A stretch of 64,000 nt of DNA from Actinomadura syzygii (GCF_008085905.1 NZ_VSFF01000014.1:248001-312000), one strand, 5' to 3'. Positions 17,615-25,902 are shown, numbered from the stretch's first letter. The notes: a model not told the origin generated them from the letters alone. Translations and numbers: made by a program.

Positions 17615-17917
17615 TCAGGGCTTGACGCCGAGTCCGCGGGCCACCTTGATCGGACGCCCGTCGTCGTCGCGCGGGGCCTCCAGCGTCACCGTGACGCGGT
17701 GGATCTCCTCGCGCCGGTAGGAACCGTCGCCGCCGAACTCCACGACCCAGAACTTCGCCTTGCCCGAACCCCCGGCCTGGCGCGTGACTCCGACGTGGAA
17801 TTCGAGCTGGATCTGCCCGACGTCGAAACCGAATTCCGCGCCCTCTCCCGCCTCCAATGCCTCCAGCAATTCGGCCCGGAGCGCGGCGATGCTTTCGGAA
17901 AGTCCGAGCTGCCCCAT
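17615..17917 (-). CDS. Trypco2-like protein (trypsin-co-occurring domain 2)
   Basis: A 100-residue protein beginning MGQLGLSESIAALRAEL. It has an N-terminal helix, a central beta segment (FGFDVGQIQLEFHVGVTRQ, FWVVEFGG) and a C-terminal GLGVKP. This matches what I know of the Trypco2 family, small proteins encoded beside trypsin-like proteases in predicted conflict systems; their biochemical role is unproven. The ATG at 17917 follows AGGGGGA at good spacing. Its stop lies one base before the protease-NB-ARC start, indicating tight coupling and probably a complex, for example an adaptor or inhibitor of the protease. The frame is open further upstream, to 18055, but without a good ribosome-binding site. 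Confidence 0.8.
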   Translation of the reverse strand: MGQLGLSESIAALRAELLEALEAGEGAEFGFDVGQIQLEFHVGVTRQAGGSGKAKFWVVEFGGDGSYRREEIHRVTVTLEAPRDDDGRPIKVARGLGVKP

Positions 17918-18060
17918 GAATTCCCCCTGTATCCGCGATTCGCCGAGGGTGCGACGGCGCTCCCCGCGACGCGGACGCCCTTGTCGCGATCCTCCACGAC
18001 CTCCGTCACCCGGCGGAACGGCTCGCGGACACAAGGCCGGACAAGGCCAATTCACGCGGA

Positions 18061-18104
18061 CGCGAACGAGCCCCGGACCGTTCGTGGCCCAGGGCTCGTG
18101 TTCG
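18061..18104 (-). terminator. stem-loop downstream of mdh
   Basis: The arms CGAACGAGCCC (ending 18073) and GGGCTCGTGTTCG (from 18092) pair with a small bulge around an 18-base loop. The element starts 17 bases after the mdh stop and has no T-tract, as is usual in high-GC genomes. It separates mdh from the Trypco2-like gene, implying that the conflict-type island has its own promoter in 17918-18060. Confidence 0.5.
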
Positions 18105-18121
18105 TTCGCTCGCGCGTCGGG

Positions 18122-19111
18122 TCAGATGAGGCCGAGCTTGCGGACGGCGTCGCGCTCCTCCGCCAGCTCGTTCACCGAGGCGTCGATCCGGGCGCGGGAG
18201 AAGTCGTCGATCTCCAGGCCCTGGACGATCTCCCACTTCCCGTCCTTCGTCGTGACCGGGAAGGACGAGATCAGGCCCTGGGGGACGCCGTAGGAGCCGT
18301 CCGACACGACGGCCATGGACGTCCAGTCGCCGTCGGCCGTGCCGTTCACCCACGTGTGCACGTGGTCGATCGCGGCGGACGCGGCCGACGCCGCCGACGA
18401 CGCGCCGCGCGCCTCGATGATCGCCGCGCCGCGCTTGGCGACGGTCGGGATGAAGTCGTTCTCCAGCCAGGACTGGTCGTTCACCGTCTCGGCGGCGCCC
18501 TTGCCCGCGATCTCCGCGTGGAAGACGTCCGGGTACTGGGTCGCGGAGTGGTTGCCCCAGATCGTCATCCGGCGGATGTCGGCGACCGAGACGCCCGCCT
18601 TCTTCGACAGCTGCGCGAGGGCGCGGTTGTGGTCGAGGCGCGTCATCGCGGTGAACCGCTCGGCCGGGACGTCCGGCGCGTGCTGCTGCGCGATCAGCGC
18701 GTTCGTGTTCGCCGGGTTGCCGACGACCAGGACCTTCACGTCGTCCGCGGCGCCCGCGTTGATCGCCTCGCCCTGCGGCTTGAAGATCCCGCCGTTGGCC
18801 TCCAGCAGGTCACCGCGCTCCATGCCCTTCGTCCGCGGCCGGGCGCCGACGAGCAGCGCCACGTTCGCGCCCTGGAACGCCTGGTTCGGGTCGTCGAAGA
18901 TGTCGGTGCCGGCGAGCAGCGGGAACGCGCAGTCGTCCAGTTCCATCGCGGTGCCCTCGGCGGCCTTCACCGCCTGCGGGATCTCCAGCAGCCGCAGCCG
19001 GACGGGTACGTCCGCGCCGAGCAGGTGCCCCGACGCGATGCGGAACAGCAGCGCGTAGCCGATCTGGCCCGCGGCGCCGGTGACGGTGACGGTGACTGGG
19101 GTGCGCGTCAT
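18122..19111 (-). CDS. mdh: malate dehydrogenase
   Basis: NAD-dependent oxidation of malate to oxaloacetate in the citric acid cycle; 329 residues, the same length as Streptomyces Mdh. The NAD-binding loop is TGAAGQIGYALLFRIASG, substrate-binding arginines lie in GARPRTKGMERGDLL, and the catalytic His is in MTIWGNHSATQYPD. I chose ATG 19111 (MTRTPVTVTV) because it matches homologues; ATG 19123, adding four residues, is possible. It is probably monocistronic, with a terminator-like hairpin after it, and lies downstream of icd but separated by that gene's own terminator. Confidence 0.97.
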   Translation of the reverse strand: MTRTPVTVTVTGAAGQIGYALLFRIASGHLLGADVPVRLRLLEIPQAVKAAEGTAMELDDCAFPLLAGTDIFDDPNQAFQGANVALLVGARPRTKGMERGDLLEANGGIFKPQGEAINAGAADDVKVLVVGNPANTNALIAQQHAPDVPAERFTAMTRLDHNRALAQLSKKAGVSVADIRRMTIWGNHSATQYPDVFHAEIAGKGAAETVNDQSWLENDFIPTVAKRGAAIIEARGASSAASAASAAIDHVHTWVNGTADGDWTSMAVVSDGSYGVPQGLISSFPVTTKDGKWEIVQGLEIDDFSRARIDASVNELAEERDAVRKLGLI

Positions 19112-19303
19112 TTCCTTCTTCATCCTCTGCTGTGACTCTGCTGGTGATGACCCGAGGCTGGTGATGATGTGAGCCCGCCGCCGCGCGGGTCCTCTCGCCG
19201 TTCTCTCGCCGTCGAGATAGTCCGGAGCCAGGCTATCGCGCGCCCCGGGCCCGCCACCGCCCAGGTGCGCAACCCGGCATGCCGCGCACAGGGAGGGCAC
19301 ACG

Positions 19304-19338
19304 GAAGGCCGCCCCGGACGACGTCCAGGACGGCCTTC
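19304..19338 (-). terminator. stem-loop terminator of icd
   Basis: GAAGGCCG (19304-19311) and CGGCCTTC (19331-19338) form a perfect 8-base stem, with a smaller inner CGTCC/GGACG pairing possible. It begins 16 bases after the icd stop. Confidence 0.6.
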
Positions 19339-19353
19339 GAAGACCGGGAGAGG

Positions 19354-20571
19354 TCAGCCGTTGATCTTCTTCTGGAGGTTGGTGTCGAGCGCCTCCAGGA
19401 ATTCCTGCGTGGTCAGGAAGGGGGTGTCCTTGCCGACGAGCAGCGCCAGGTCCTTGGTCATCTGGCCCGCTTCGACGGTCTCGACGCAGACCTGCTCCAG
19501 CTTGCGGGCGAAGTCGATGACCTCGGGCTGGTCGTCGAGCTTGCCGCGGTGTTCGAGGCCGCGGGTCCAGGCGAAGATGGACGCGATCGGGTTGGTCGAC
19601 GTCGGCTTGCCCTGCTGGTGCTGGCGGAAGTGCCGGGTGACCGTGCCGTGCGCGGCCTCGGCCTCGACGGTCTTGCCGTCCGGGGTCATCAGGACGGACG
19701 TCATCAGTCCCAGCGAGCCGAAGCCCTGCGCGAGGGTGTCGGACTGGACGTCGCCGTCGTAGTTCTTGGCGGCCCAGACGAACCCGCCCTCCCACTTGAG
19801 CGCCGCCGCGACCATGTCGTCGATGAGGCGGTGCTCGTAGGTGAGGCCCTTGGACTCGAACTCGGACTTGAACTCCGACTCGTAGATCTCCTGGAAGATG
19901 TCCTTGAACCGGCCGTCGTAGGCCTTGAGGATCGTGTTCTTCGTGGACATGTACAGCGGCATCCCGCGCTCCAGCGCGTACCGCATCGTCGCCCGCGCGA
20001 AGTCGCGGATGGACGAGTCGTAGTTGTACATGCCCATCGCGACGCCGCCGCCGGGGAAGTCGGCGATCTCGAACTCCATCGGCTCGCCCTCGTCGGACGG
20101 CGTGTAGGTGATCGTCACCTTGCCGGGGCCGGGCACGACGAAGTCGGTGGCGCGGTACTGGTCGCCGTGGGCGTGGCGGCCGATGATGATGGGCTTCGTC
20201 CAGCCGGGGACGAGCCGGGGGATGTTGGAGCAGATGATCGGCTCACGGAACACCACGCCGCCCAGGATGTTGCGGATCGTCCCGTTCGGGGACCGCCACA
20301 TCTTCTTCAGGCCGAACTCCTCGACGCGGGCCTCGTCGGGGGTGATGGTGGCGCACTTCACGCCGACGCCGTGCTCCTGGATGGCCTTGGCCGCGTCCAC
20401 CGTGACCTGGTCGTCCGTGGCGTCACGGTGCTCGATCCCCAGGTCGTAGTACTTCAGGTCAACGTCGAGGTAGGGCAGGATCAACTGGTCCTTGATGAAT
20501 TTCCAGATGATCCGGGTCATCTCGTCGCCGTCGAGTTCGACGACCGGGCCCGCTACTTTGATCTTGGGCAT
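19354..20571 (-). CDS. icd: NADP-dependent isocitrate dehydrogenase
   Basis: Oxidative decarboxylation of isocitrate to 2-oxoglutarate. The 405-residue sequence is the eukaryote-like dimeric type, shown by VVELDGDEMTRIIW at the N-terminus, SPNGTIRNILGG (substrate binding), GRHAHGDQYRATD and EAAHGTVTRHFR (coenzyme binding). Many actinobacteria instead have the monomeric enzyme, so the type is worth recording. The ATG follows a GAAAGGGA stretch about 12 bases upstream. It lies between DUF3017 and mdh and ends at a hairpin. Confidence 0.97.
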   Translation of the reverse strand: MPKIKVAGPVVELDGDEMTRIIWKFIKDQLILPYLDVDLKYYDLGIEHRDATDDQVTVDAAKAIQEHGVGVKCATITPDEARVEEFGLKKMWRSPNGTIRNILGGVVFREPIICSNIPRLVPGWTKPIIIGRHAHGDQYRATDFVVPGPGKVTITYTPSDEGEPMEFEIADFPGGGVAMGMYNYDSSIRDFARATMRYALERGMPLYMSTKNTILKAYDGRFKDIFQEIYESEFKSEFESKGLTYEHRLIDDMVAAALKWEGGFVWAAKNYDGDVQSDTLAQGFGSLGLMTSVLMTPDGKTVEAEAAHGTVTRHFRQHQQGKPTSTNPIASIFAWTRGLEHRGKLDDQPEVIDFARKLEQVCVETVEAGQMTKDLALLVGKDTPFLTTQEFLEALDTNLQKKING

Positions 20572-20786
20572 GCTGCTGCTGTCCCTTTCCTACACCTGGC
20601 CAGCTAGTGAGCTGTTCCTCATCCTGCCGCGGGCGAGGGGCGGTGTCGGCCGTCCGGTTCGCGCCGGATGAGAAGAGACTCAGTCCTTGTAAGGCTCAAC
20701 TGGCAAGGCTAGCCGAGCCGCCCGGAAGGTCTGGACCCGGCCACCGTCCATGACCCCGGAAACACCCTTTGACCTGGGACGATGCC

Positions 20787-21215
20787 CTACTTAGGGGACC
20801 CTTCCCGGCGTCCGGCGATGAGCATCCGCGCGCCGCGCACGACCATCGTCAGCATGATCAGCACCCCGAACGCCCCGGCGAGGATCAGCCCCGGCTTGTT
20901 CATCGGCGGGATGCTGAGCGCGACGAACGCGACCATCTCGCCGAGGATGACGAGCGTCCAGCAGTCGATCGAGCGGCTGCGGACGGCGAGCGGCCCGAGC
21001 TGCGACTCCGGCAGCAGGAGCCGGGCGAGCGCGCCGAGCAGCAGCGCGGCGGCCATCAGCCCCGACCCCTTGCGGAAGTAGTTGAACGCGCACAGCGTGA
21101 GGCCCGCGCCCACGCCGCTGAGCACGAGGAGGTAGGGAAGCTGCGCGAGCCAGTGCGGCGCCGCCTCCCTGCGGCGCGGGGCCTTGCGGCGGCGCCTGCG
21201 CACCTCGGTGCTCAT
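20787..21215 (-). CDS. DUF3017 family membrane protein
   Basis: A 142-residue protein with a strongly basic N-terminus (RRRRRKAPRRR) followed by about three or four membrane helices (LPYLLVLSGVGAGLTLCAF, LMAAALLLGALARLLL, TLVILGEMVAFVALSI, LILAGAFGVLIMLTMVV). DUF3017 proteins are found beside folD and mdh in actinobacteria; their function is unknown. I chose ATG 21215 (MSTEVRRRRRK) over an open extension to 21365 that has no protein-like content. A weak ribosome-binding site precedes it. Confidence 0.85.
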   Translation of the reverse strand: MSTEVRRRRRKAPRRREAAPHWLAQLPYLLVLSGVGAGLTLCAFNYFRKGSGLMAAALLLGALARLLLPESQLGPLAVRSRSIDCWTLVILGEMVAFVALSIPPMNKPGLILAGAFGVLIMLTMVVRGARMLIAGRREGSPK

Positions 21216-21420
21216 GGGCTTCACGGTATAGCGATTCGGTCCACCGCACGACATCGGGCGGACCGCCGCCCCCAAGGGGTGGGACGGATGGGGCGCGGGT
21301 GATGTCCGAGAGGCCGGAATCCCTTGCGCCATCGTGCCTACTCGCCAGTAGGAGGGTGTGACCACACGGCGCCCGGGTAACCCGGCAGACAGGGGTCGCT
21401 AACTAGCTGGGAGGACTGCC

Positions 21421-22146
21421 GTGGAGGGGCCGTTCATGCGGATCGAGGACAGCGGGCTGGTGGTGCCGCTGCGCCCCGACGTTACGACGGTCGGGAGAGG
21501 GAGAGGAGTGGATATCCGCCTCGACGACCCGAGTGTGTCCCGTTTGCACGCTGAGATCGTCCGACGCGGTCCGTACGTCTACGTGGTGGACATGGGCCTG
21601 TCCCGCAACGGGACCCGCGTCAACGGGCGGCCGATCGCCCGCCGAGTCCTGGAGGACGGTGACGTCGTGAGTTTCGGCACGGCGCGCTGCCGGATGGGGG
21701 GCATCCCCCGTGAGGAGGTCGACCCGGACGTCGAACTGCGGCGCGCGGTCGCGCCGGAGCTCACCCGACGCGAGGTCGACGTGCTGACCTCGCTGTGCCG
21801 TCCAGCCCTGTCCGACGAGGCGTTCGTGGCCCCCGCCACGGCGCGCGACATCGCCGGGGAGCTGGTCGTCACCGAGGCCGCCGTCAAGCAGCACCTGCTG
21901 CGTCTCTACCAGAAGTTCCGGATTCCCGAGGGCGCCAACCGGCGGACCAGGCTCGCCAACGAGGTCATCGCGATGGGCCTCGTCCGGCCGCTGCCACCGG
22001 TGCACGTCCCGCAGGGCCGCCCTCCGATGGACGGCCGCGTACCGGGGGTCCGGGGCACGGCCGAGACGCGGCGGGCGGGCGCGCCGCACGCCCACCACAC
22101 CGGCGCCCGCCCGGCGCCGAGCCCGGCGGGACGGAGGGCGAGCTGA
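21421..22146 (+). CDS. FHA-domain protein with C-terminal winged helix-turn-helix
   Basis: A 241-residue cytoplasmic protein. Residues about 5-95 are a forkhead-associated domain that would bind phosphothreonine peptides (VGRGRGVDIRL, SVSRLHAEIV, LSRNGTRVNG). Residues about 108-190 are a DNA-binding-like helix-turn-helix (ELTRREVDVLTSLC, TARDIAGELVVTEAAVKQHLLRLYQKF). The tail is Pro/Arg/His-rich and likely disordered. The architecture suggests a transcription factor controlled by Ser/Thr kinase signalling; no target is evident. GTG 21421 has GGGAGG six to seven bases upstream. It is convergent with folD across a shared hairpin. Confidence 0.85.
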   Translation: MEGPFMRIEDSGLVVPLRPDVTTVGRGRGVDIRLDDPSVSRLHAEIVRRGPYVYVVDMGLSRNGTRVNGRPIARRVLEDGDVVSFGTARCRMGGIPREEVDPDVELRRAVAPELTRREVDVLTSLCRPALSDEAFVAPATARDIAGELVVTEAAVKQHLLRLYQKFRIPEGANRRTRLANEVIAMGLVRPLPPVHVPQGRPPMDGRVPGVRGTAETRRAGAPHAHHTGARPAPSPAGRRAS

Positions 22147-22255
22147 GATAGGTCCGCGGTCGCCCTCGACGGCAGCGCAACTGGAGGGCGATCGCTTGAC
22201 GAGTCGTGCGGGGCCGCGCAAGTGACGGCGTGGCTCCGTCCGGCGGAGAACACGG

Positions 22256-22293
22256 GCGGGAGCCGCCACCAGGGTGCTGGTGGCGGCTCCCGC
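22256..22293. terminator. perfect 16-base hairpin, bidirectional terminator
   Basis: GCGGGAGCCGCCACCA (22256-22271) pairs perfectly with TGGTGGCGGCTCCCGC (22278-22293) around a 6-base loop GGGTGC. It sits between the convergent FHA gene and folD, close to the folD stop, and should stop transcription from both sides. Confidence 0.8.
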
Positions 22294-22315
22294 TCGTTCA
22301 GGTCAGCCGTCCCGT

Positions 22316-23167
22316 CTAGGCGAGGCTCTTCTCCGCTGCCTCGACGACGTTGGCGAGCAGCATCGCTCGGGTCATCGGGCCGACGCCGCCCGGGTTCGGC
22401 GCCATCCATCCGGCGACCTCGCGGACGTCGGCGGCGACGTCGCCCGCGAGCCTGCCGTCGACCCGCGAGACGCCGACGTCGAGGACGGCCGCGCCGGGCT
22501 TGACCATGTCCGCGGTGATCAGGCCGGGGACGCCCGCCGCTGCGACGACGATGTCGGCGGCGCGGGTGTGCGCGGCGAGGTCCCGGGTCGCGGTGTGGCA
22601 GAGGGTGACGGTCGCGTTCTCGGTGCGGCGGGTGAGCAGCAGGCCGAGCGAGCGCCCGACCGTGATGCCGCGCCCGACGACGGTGACCTCGGCGCCCCTG
22701 ATCGGGACGTCGAACCGGCGCAGCAGCTCGATGATCCCCTTCGGCGTGCAGGGCAGCGGGCCGGGCTGCATGAGGACGAGCCGTCCGAGGTTGGTGGGGT
22801 GCAGGCCGTCGGCGTCCTTCGCGGGGTCGATGCGCTCCAGGACACGCTGCTCGTCCAGGCCCTTCGGCAGCGGGAGCTGGACGATGTACCCGGTGCAGGA
22901 GGGGTCGGCGTTCAGTTCGGCGACGGCGCGCTCGACGTCGTCCTGGGACGCGGTGGCGGGCAGGTCGCGGCGGATGCTCTCGATGCCGACCTCGGCGCAG
23001 TCGCGGTGCTTCATGTTCACGTACGAGTGGCTGCCGGGGTCGTCGCCGACGAGCACGGTGCCGAGCCCGACGCCCACGCCCCGGTCGCGCAGCGCCTCGA
23101 CGCGGGTCTTGAGGTCGGAGCGGATCTCGGCGGCCGTGGCCTTGCCGTCCAGAATCTGTGCGGTCAT
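22316..23167 (-). CDS. folD: methylenetetrahydrofolate dehydrogenase / methenyl-THF cyclohydrolase
   Basis: Bifunctional one-carbon enzyme making 10-formyl-THF, the cofactor used by PurN and PurH encoded nearby. The 283-residue length is standard. Signatures are the active-site region SYVNMKHRDCAEVGI (Lys in YxxxK form), YIVQLPLPKGLDEQRVLERIDPAKDADG, and NADP-binding VVGRGITVGRSLGLLL. The ATG follows GGAGGAA at close spacing. The frame is open upstream to 23860, but that region reads antisense through the GNAT gene. It ends at a strong hairpin. Confidence 0.97.
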   Translation of the reverse strand: MTAQILDGKATAAEIRSDLKTRVEALRDRGVGVGLGTVLVGDDPGSHSYVNMKHRDCAEVGIESIRRDLPATASQDDVERAVAELNADPSCTGYIVQLPLPKGLDEQRVLERIDPAKDADGLHPTNLGRLVLMQPGPLPCTPKGIIELLRRFDVPIRGAEVTVVGRGITVGRSLGLLLTRRTENATVTLCHTATRDLAAHTRAADIVVAAAGVPGLITADMVKPGAAVLDVGVSRVDGRLAGDVAADVREVAGWMAPNPGGVGPMTRAMLLANVVEAAEKSLA

Positions 23168-23355
23168 GCGTTCCTCCGCGTGGCAGGTCCCGTCCTCCAC
23201 CCAGGCGCGCGGTGTACGGACCGTGGTTCGCTCCCCGGTGGTGCCCCACCTTGACCGCGCCAGTCGCGTGAGCACCCATCGTAGTGGGCCGGGGTGCGGA
23301 GTGGCTCGCGATAATCGGCGGCGAGCGGCCCTGCCGGACGCCGCCGGGACGCTCG

Positions 23356-23361
23356 TAGCGT
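23356..23361 (+). promoter_or_regulatory. TAGCGT -10 box, probable leaderless promoter
   Basis: TAGCGT fits the actinobacterial TANNNT -10 consensus and lies exactly seven bases before the ATG of the acetyltransferase gene, where no ribosome-binding site is present. Transcription would then begin at the start codon. No clear -35 box is seen. Confidence 0.4.
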
Positions 23362-23368
23362 GGTCCGC

Positions 23369-23962
23369 ATGACCGACGCATGGTTCGAGCGGCCCGTCCT
23401 GACCGGGCGTTACGTGCGGCTGGAGCCGCTTTCGCGGGAGCACGTCGAGGGGCTTTTCGCGGCGTCCAAGGACCCCGCCATCTGGACGTGGAAGAGCGAG
23501 CGGCAGCCCGCGACCGCCGAGGAGATGGCGGCCTGGGTGGACGGCGCGCTCGCCGGCCACGCGCGGCGCGCCCGCGTGCCGTGGGCGCAGATCGACGCCG
23601 CGACCGGGGAGGTCGCCGGGTCGACCTCGTACCACGACGTCGCCCCGGCGCATCGCGGGCTGTGCATCGGGCACACGTGGCTCGGCGCGCGGTGGCGGCG
23701 GACGGGCCTGAACACCGAGGCGAAGCTCCTGCTGATGGGACGCGCGTTCGACGATCTCGGGGCGATCCGGGTCGGGTGGCACACGCACGTCCGGAACGAG
23801 CGGTCGCGGGCGGCGATCGAGCGGCTCGGGGCGTCGTTGGAGGGCGTCCACCGCAAGCACCGGATCCGCGCGGACGGCTCGGTCCGCGACACCGCCGCGT
23901 ACGGGATGACCGACGACGACTGGCCCGCGGCCGCCGAAGCGCTGCGCGCCCGGCTGCGCTGA
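23369..23962 (+). CDS. GNAT-family N-acetyltransferase (RimJ/RimL type)
   Basis: A 197-residue acetyl-CoA-dependent acetyltransferase. The N-terminal WFERPVLTGRYVRLEPLSREHVEGLF and the C-terminal part (TWLGARWRRTGLNTEAKLLLM for acetyl-CoA, NERSRAAIERLGASLEGVHRKH) are typical of the RimJ/RimL subgroup that modifies N-terminal or small-molecule amines. Substrate unknown. There is no Shine-Dalgarno; the upstream TAGCGT suggests a leaderless transcript starting at this ATG. GTG 23360 is a less likely start. Its stop lies in the first unit of a short tandem repeat. Confidence 0.87.
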   Translation: MTDAWFERPVLTGRYVRLEPLSREHVEGLFAASKDPAIWTWKSERQPATAEEMAAWVDGALAGHARRARVPWAQIDAATGEVAGSTSYHDVAPAHRGLCIGHTWLGARWRRTGLNTEAKLLLMGRAFDDLGAIRVGWHTHVRNERSRAAIERLGASLEGVHRKHRIRADGSVRDTAAYGMTDDDWPAAAEALRARLR

Positions 23963-23995
23963 GCGGGCCGGTCGAGCTGAGCGGGCCGGTCGAGC
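23960..23995. repeat. two tandem 18-base units
   Basis: The unit TGAGCGGGCCGGTCGAGC occurs twice head to tail. The first TGA is the stop codon of the acetyltransferase gene. A partial third unit (GGGTC) follows. This is probably replication slippage; no function is evident. Confidence 0.85.
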
Positions 23996-23998
23996 GGG

Positions 23999-24178
23999 TC
24001 AGTCCTCTTCGGAGCGGCCGCGCCAGGCGATCACGCGGTCGGTGCCGTGCCAGCCGAGATGCGCGGCCAGCATCGCCGCGAGAATCGCCGCGAGCAGCCC
24101 GATGACCTGCCGGGACTCCATGAGCAGCGTGTCCGCCTGGGACACGGAGCCGAGCATGAGGGACATCAGCAGATCCAT
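23999..24178 (-). CDS. small single-helix membrane protein (59 aa)
   Basis: A 59-residue hypothetical protein starting MDLLMSLMLGS. One hydrophobic helix (about 24-41, VIGLLAAILAAMLAAHLGW) is followed by a charged C-terminus (TDRVIAWRGRSEED). ATG 24178 has GGAGG four bases upstream, better than the longer frame from 24223. It lies beyond the purH terminator, so it probably has its own promoter, although read-through is possible. No homologue is recognised. Confidence 0.55.
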   Translation of the reverse strand: MDLLMSLMLGSVSQADTLLMESRQVIGLLAAILAAMLAAHLGWHGTDRVIAWRGRSEED

Positions 24179-24257
24179 CGCGCCTCCAACACGCACCACC
24201 CGCGCCAGGGGGAACACGGTCATGCGGAGGCGCGGCTCGCGCCGAGGCTACCCGGCC

Positions 24258-24315
24258 GAAAAAGTAAAAAATCCGGGGCTAAACCCGGTGCGGCGGTGTT
24301 CCCCGCCACACCGGG
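24258..24315 (-). terminator. intrinsic terminator of purH with T-tracts
   Basis: Arms at 24284-24296 (CCCGGTGCGGCGG) and 24303-24315 (CCGCCACACCGGG) form a 13-base stem with one mismatch. On the minus strand it is followed by GGATTTTTTACTTTTTCGG (around 24258-24274). A real T-tract is rare in this window, so this is the clearest rho-independent terminator here. Confidence 0.8.
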
Positions 24316-24336
24316 CCTGCCCGATGATCAGCCGGA

Positions 24337-25902
24337 TCAGTGGTAGAAGTGCCGGACGCCGGTGAAGTACAGCGTGATCCCGGCCTTCTCGGCGGCGGCG
24401 ATCACCTTGTCGTCGTTCACCGAGCCGCCCGGCTCGACGATCGCGCGGACGCCCGCCTTCGTCAGCACCTCAAGGCCGTCCGGGAACGGGAAGAAGGCGT
24501 CGGACGCGCCCACGGCGGCCGCGGCCCGCTCCTCCCCCGCCCGCGCGACGGCGAGCTTGGCGGAGTCGACCCGGTTGACCTGGCCCATCCCGACGCCGAC
24601 CGTGGCGCCGTCGGCGGCCAGCAGGATCGCGTTGGACTTGACCGAGCGGATCGCCCGCCACGCGAACGCCAGGTCGGCGAGCGTGGCCTCGTCGGCGGCC
24701 GGGCCGGTCTTCAGCTCCCACGCGGACGGGTCGTCGCCGGGCGAGTCCACCTGGTCGACGCCCTGGAGCAGGACGCCGCCGTCGATGCGCCGGTACTCGG
24801 TCGCCCCGGCGGGCGCGTCCGGGCAGACCAGCAGCCGGACGTTCTTGAACCGGTCCTTGAGGACGGTCACGGCCTCGTCCTCGAAGGACGGCGCGATGAC
24901 CACCTCGGCGAAGCTCTCGGTGACCTGCCGCGCCATCGCCGCCGTGACCGGGCGGTTCGCCGCGATCACCCCGCCGTAGGCGGACACCGGGTCGCAGTCG
25001 TGCGCCTTGCGGTGCGCGTCGGCGATGTCGGCGCCGACCGCGATCCCGCACGGGTTGGCGTGCTTGATGATCGCGACGCACGGCTCGGCGAAGTCGTAGG
25101 CGGCGCGGCGCGCGGCGTCGGTGTCGACGTAGTTGTTGTACGACATCTCCTTGCCGTACAGCTGCTCGGCCCCGGCCAGCCCGGTCTCGCCGGGCGTGCG
25201 GTACAGGGCGGCGCGCTGGTGCGGGTTCTCGCCGTACCGGAGGGTGTTCGAGCGCTCCCAGGTCGCGCCGAGGAAGTCGGGCCAGCCGGTCTCGGCGGCC
25301 GTCTCGTCGGGGGCCTGCGCACTGGCGAACCAGGACGCGACGGCCACGTCGTAGGACGCGGTGTGCGCGAACGCCAGCGCGGCCAGGCGGCGGCGCTCGT
25401 CCAGCGTGAAACCGCCCGCGCGGACGGCGTCCAGCACCGTTGCGTAGGCGGACGGGTCGACGACCACGGACACGCTCTCGTGGTTCTTCGCCGCCGCCCG
25501 CACCATCGTCGGGCCGCCGATGTCGATCTGCTCGACGCACTCGTCCGGCGTCGCGCCCGACCGCACCGTCTCGGCGAACGGGTACAGGTTCGCGACGACC
25601 AGGTCGAACGGCTCGACGGCCAGGTCGTCGAGTTGCTGGAGGTGGTCCTCCTTGCGCCGGTCGGCGAGCAGGCCCGCGTGCACCATCGGGTGCAGGGTCT
25701 TGACCCGGCCGTCCAGGCACTCGGGGAACCCGGTGAGCTTCTCCACCTTCATCACCGGGACCCCGGCGGCGGAGATCCGGCCCGCCGTGGACCCGGTCGA
25801 GACGATCTCCACGCCCGCCTCGTGCAGGCCCCGGGCCAGCTCCTCCAGCCCGGACTTGTCGTACACGCTGATCAGCGCGCGCTTAATCGCCACCCGACTC
25901 AC
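24337..25902 (-). CDS. purH: bifunctional AICAR formyltransferase / IMP cyclohydrolase
   Basis: Catalyses the last two steps of purine synthesis, formylating AICAR with 10-formyl-THF and closing the ring to IMP. The 521-residue length is standard. The IMP cyclohydrolase domain is N-terminal (ALISVYDKSGLEELARGL, VSTGSTAGRISAAG), and the AICAR transformylase domain carries LRYGENPHQRAALYR, CVAIIKHANPCGIAVG and GMGQVNRVDS. The GTG start overlaps the end of purN by 20 bases, forming an operon. A GGGGAG stretch precedes it. It ends at an intrinsic terminator. Confidence 0.98.
   Translation of the reverse strand: MSRVAIKRALISVYDKSGLEELARGLHEAGVEIVSTGSTAGRISAAGVPVMKVEKLTGFPECLDGRVKTLHPMVHAGLLADRRKEDHLQQLDDLAVEPFDLVVANLYPFAETVRSGATPDECVEQIDIGGPTMVRAAAKNHESVSVVVDPSAYATVLDAVRAGGFTLDERRRLAALAFAHTASYDVAVASWFASAQAPDETAAETGWPDFLGATWERSNTLRYGENPHQRAALYRTPGETGLAGAEQLYGKEMSYNNYVDTDAARRAAYDFAEPCVAIIKHANPCGIAVGADIADAHRKAHDCDPVSAYGGVIAANRPVTAAMARQVTESFAEVVIAPSFEDEAVTVLKDRFKNVRLLVCPDAPAGATEYRRIDGGVLLQGVDQVDSPGDDPSAWELKTGPAADEATLADLAFAWRAIRSVKSNAILLAADGATVGVGMGQVNRVDSAKLAVARAGEERAAAAVGASDAFFPFPDGLEVLTKAGVRAIVEPGGSVNDDKVIAAAEKAGITLYFTGVRHFYH

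Noticed and set aside
20791..20802. Short palindrome CCCTA-CT-TAGGG next to the DUF3017 stop
   Set aside because: Five-base arms are expected by chance and there is no further stem.
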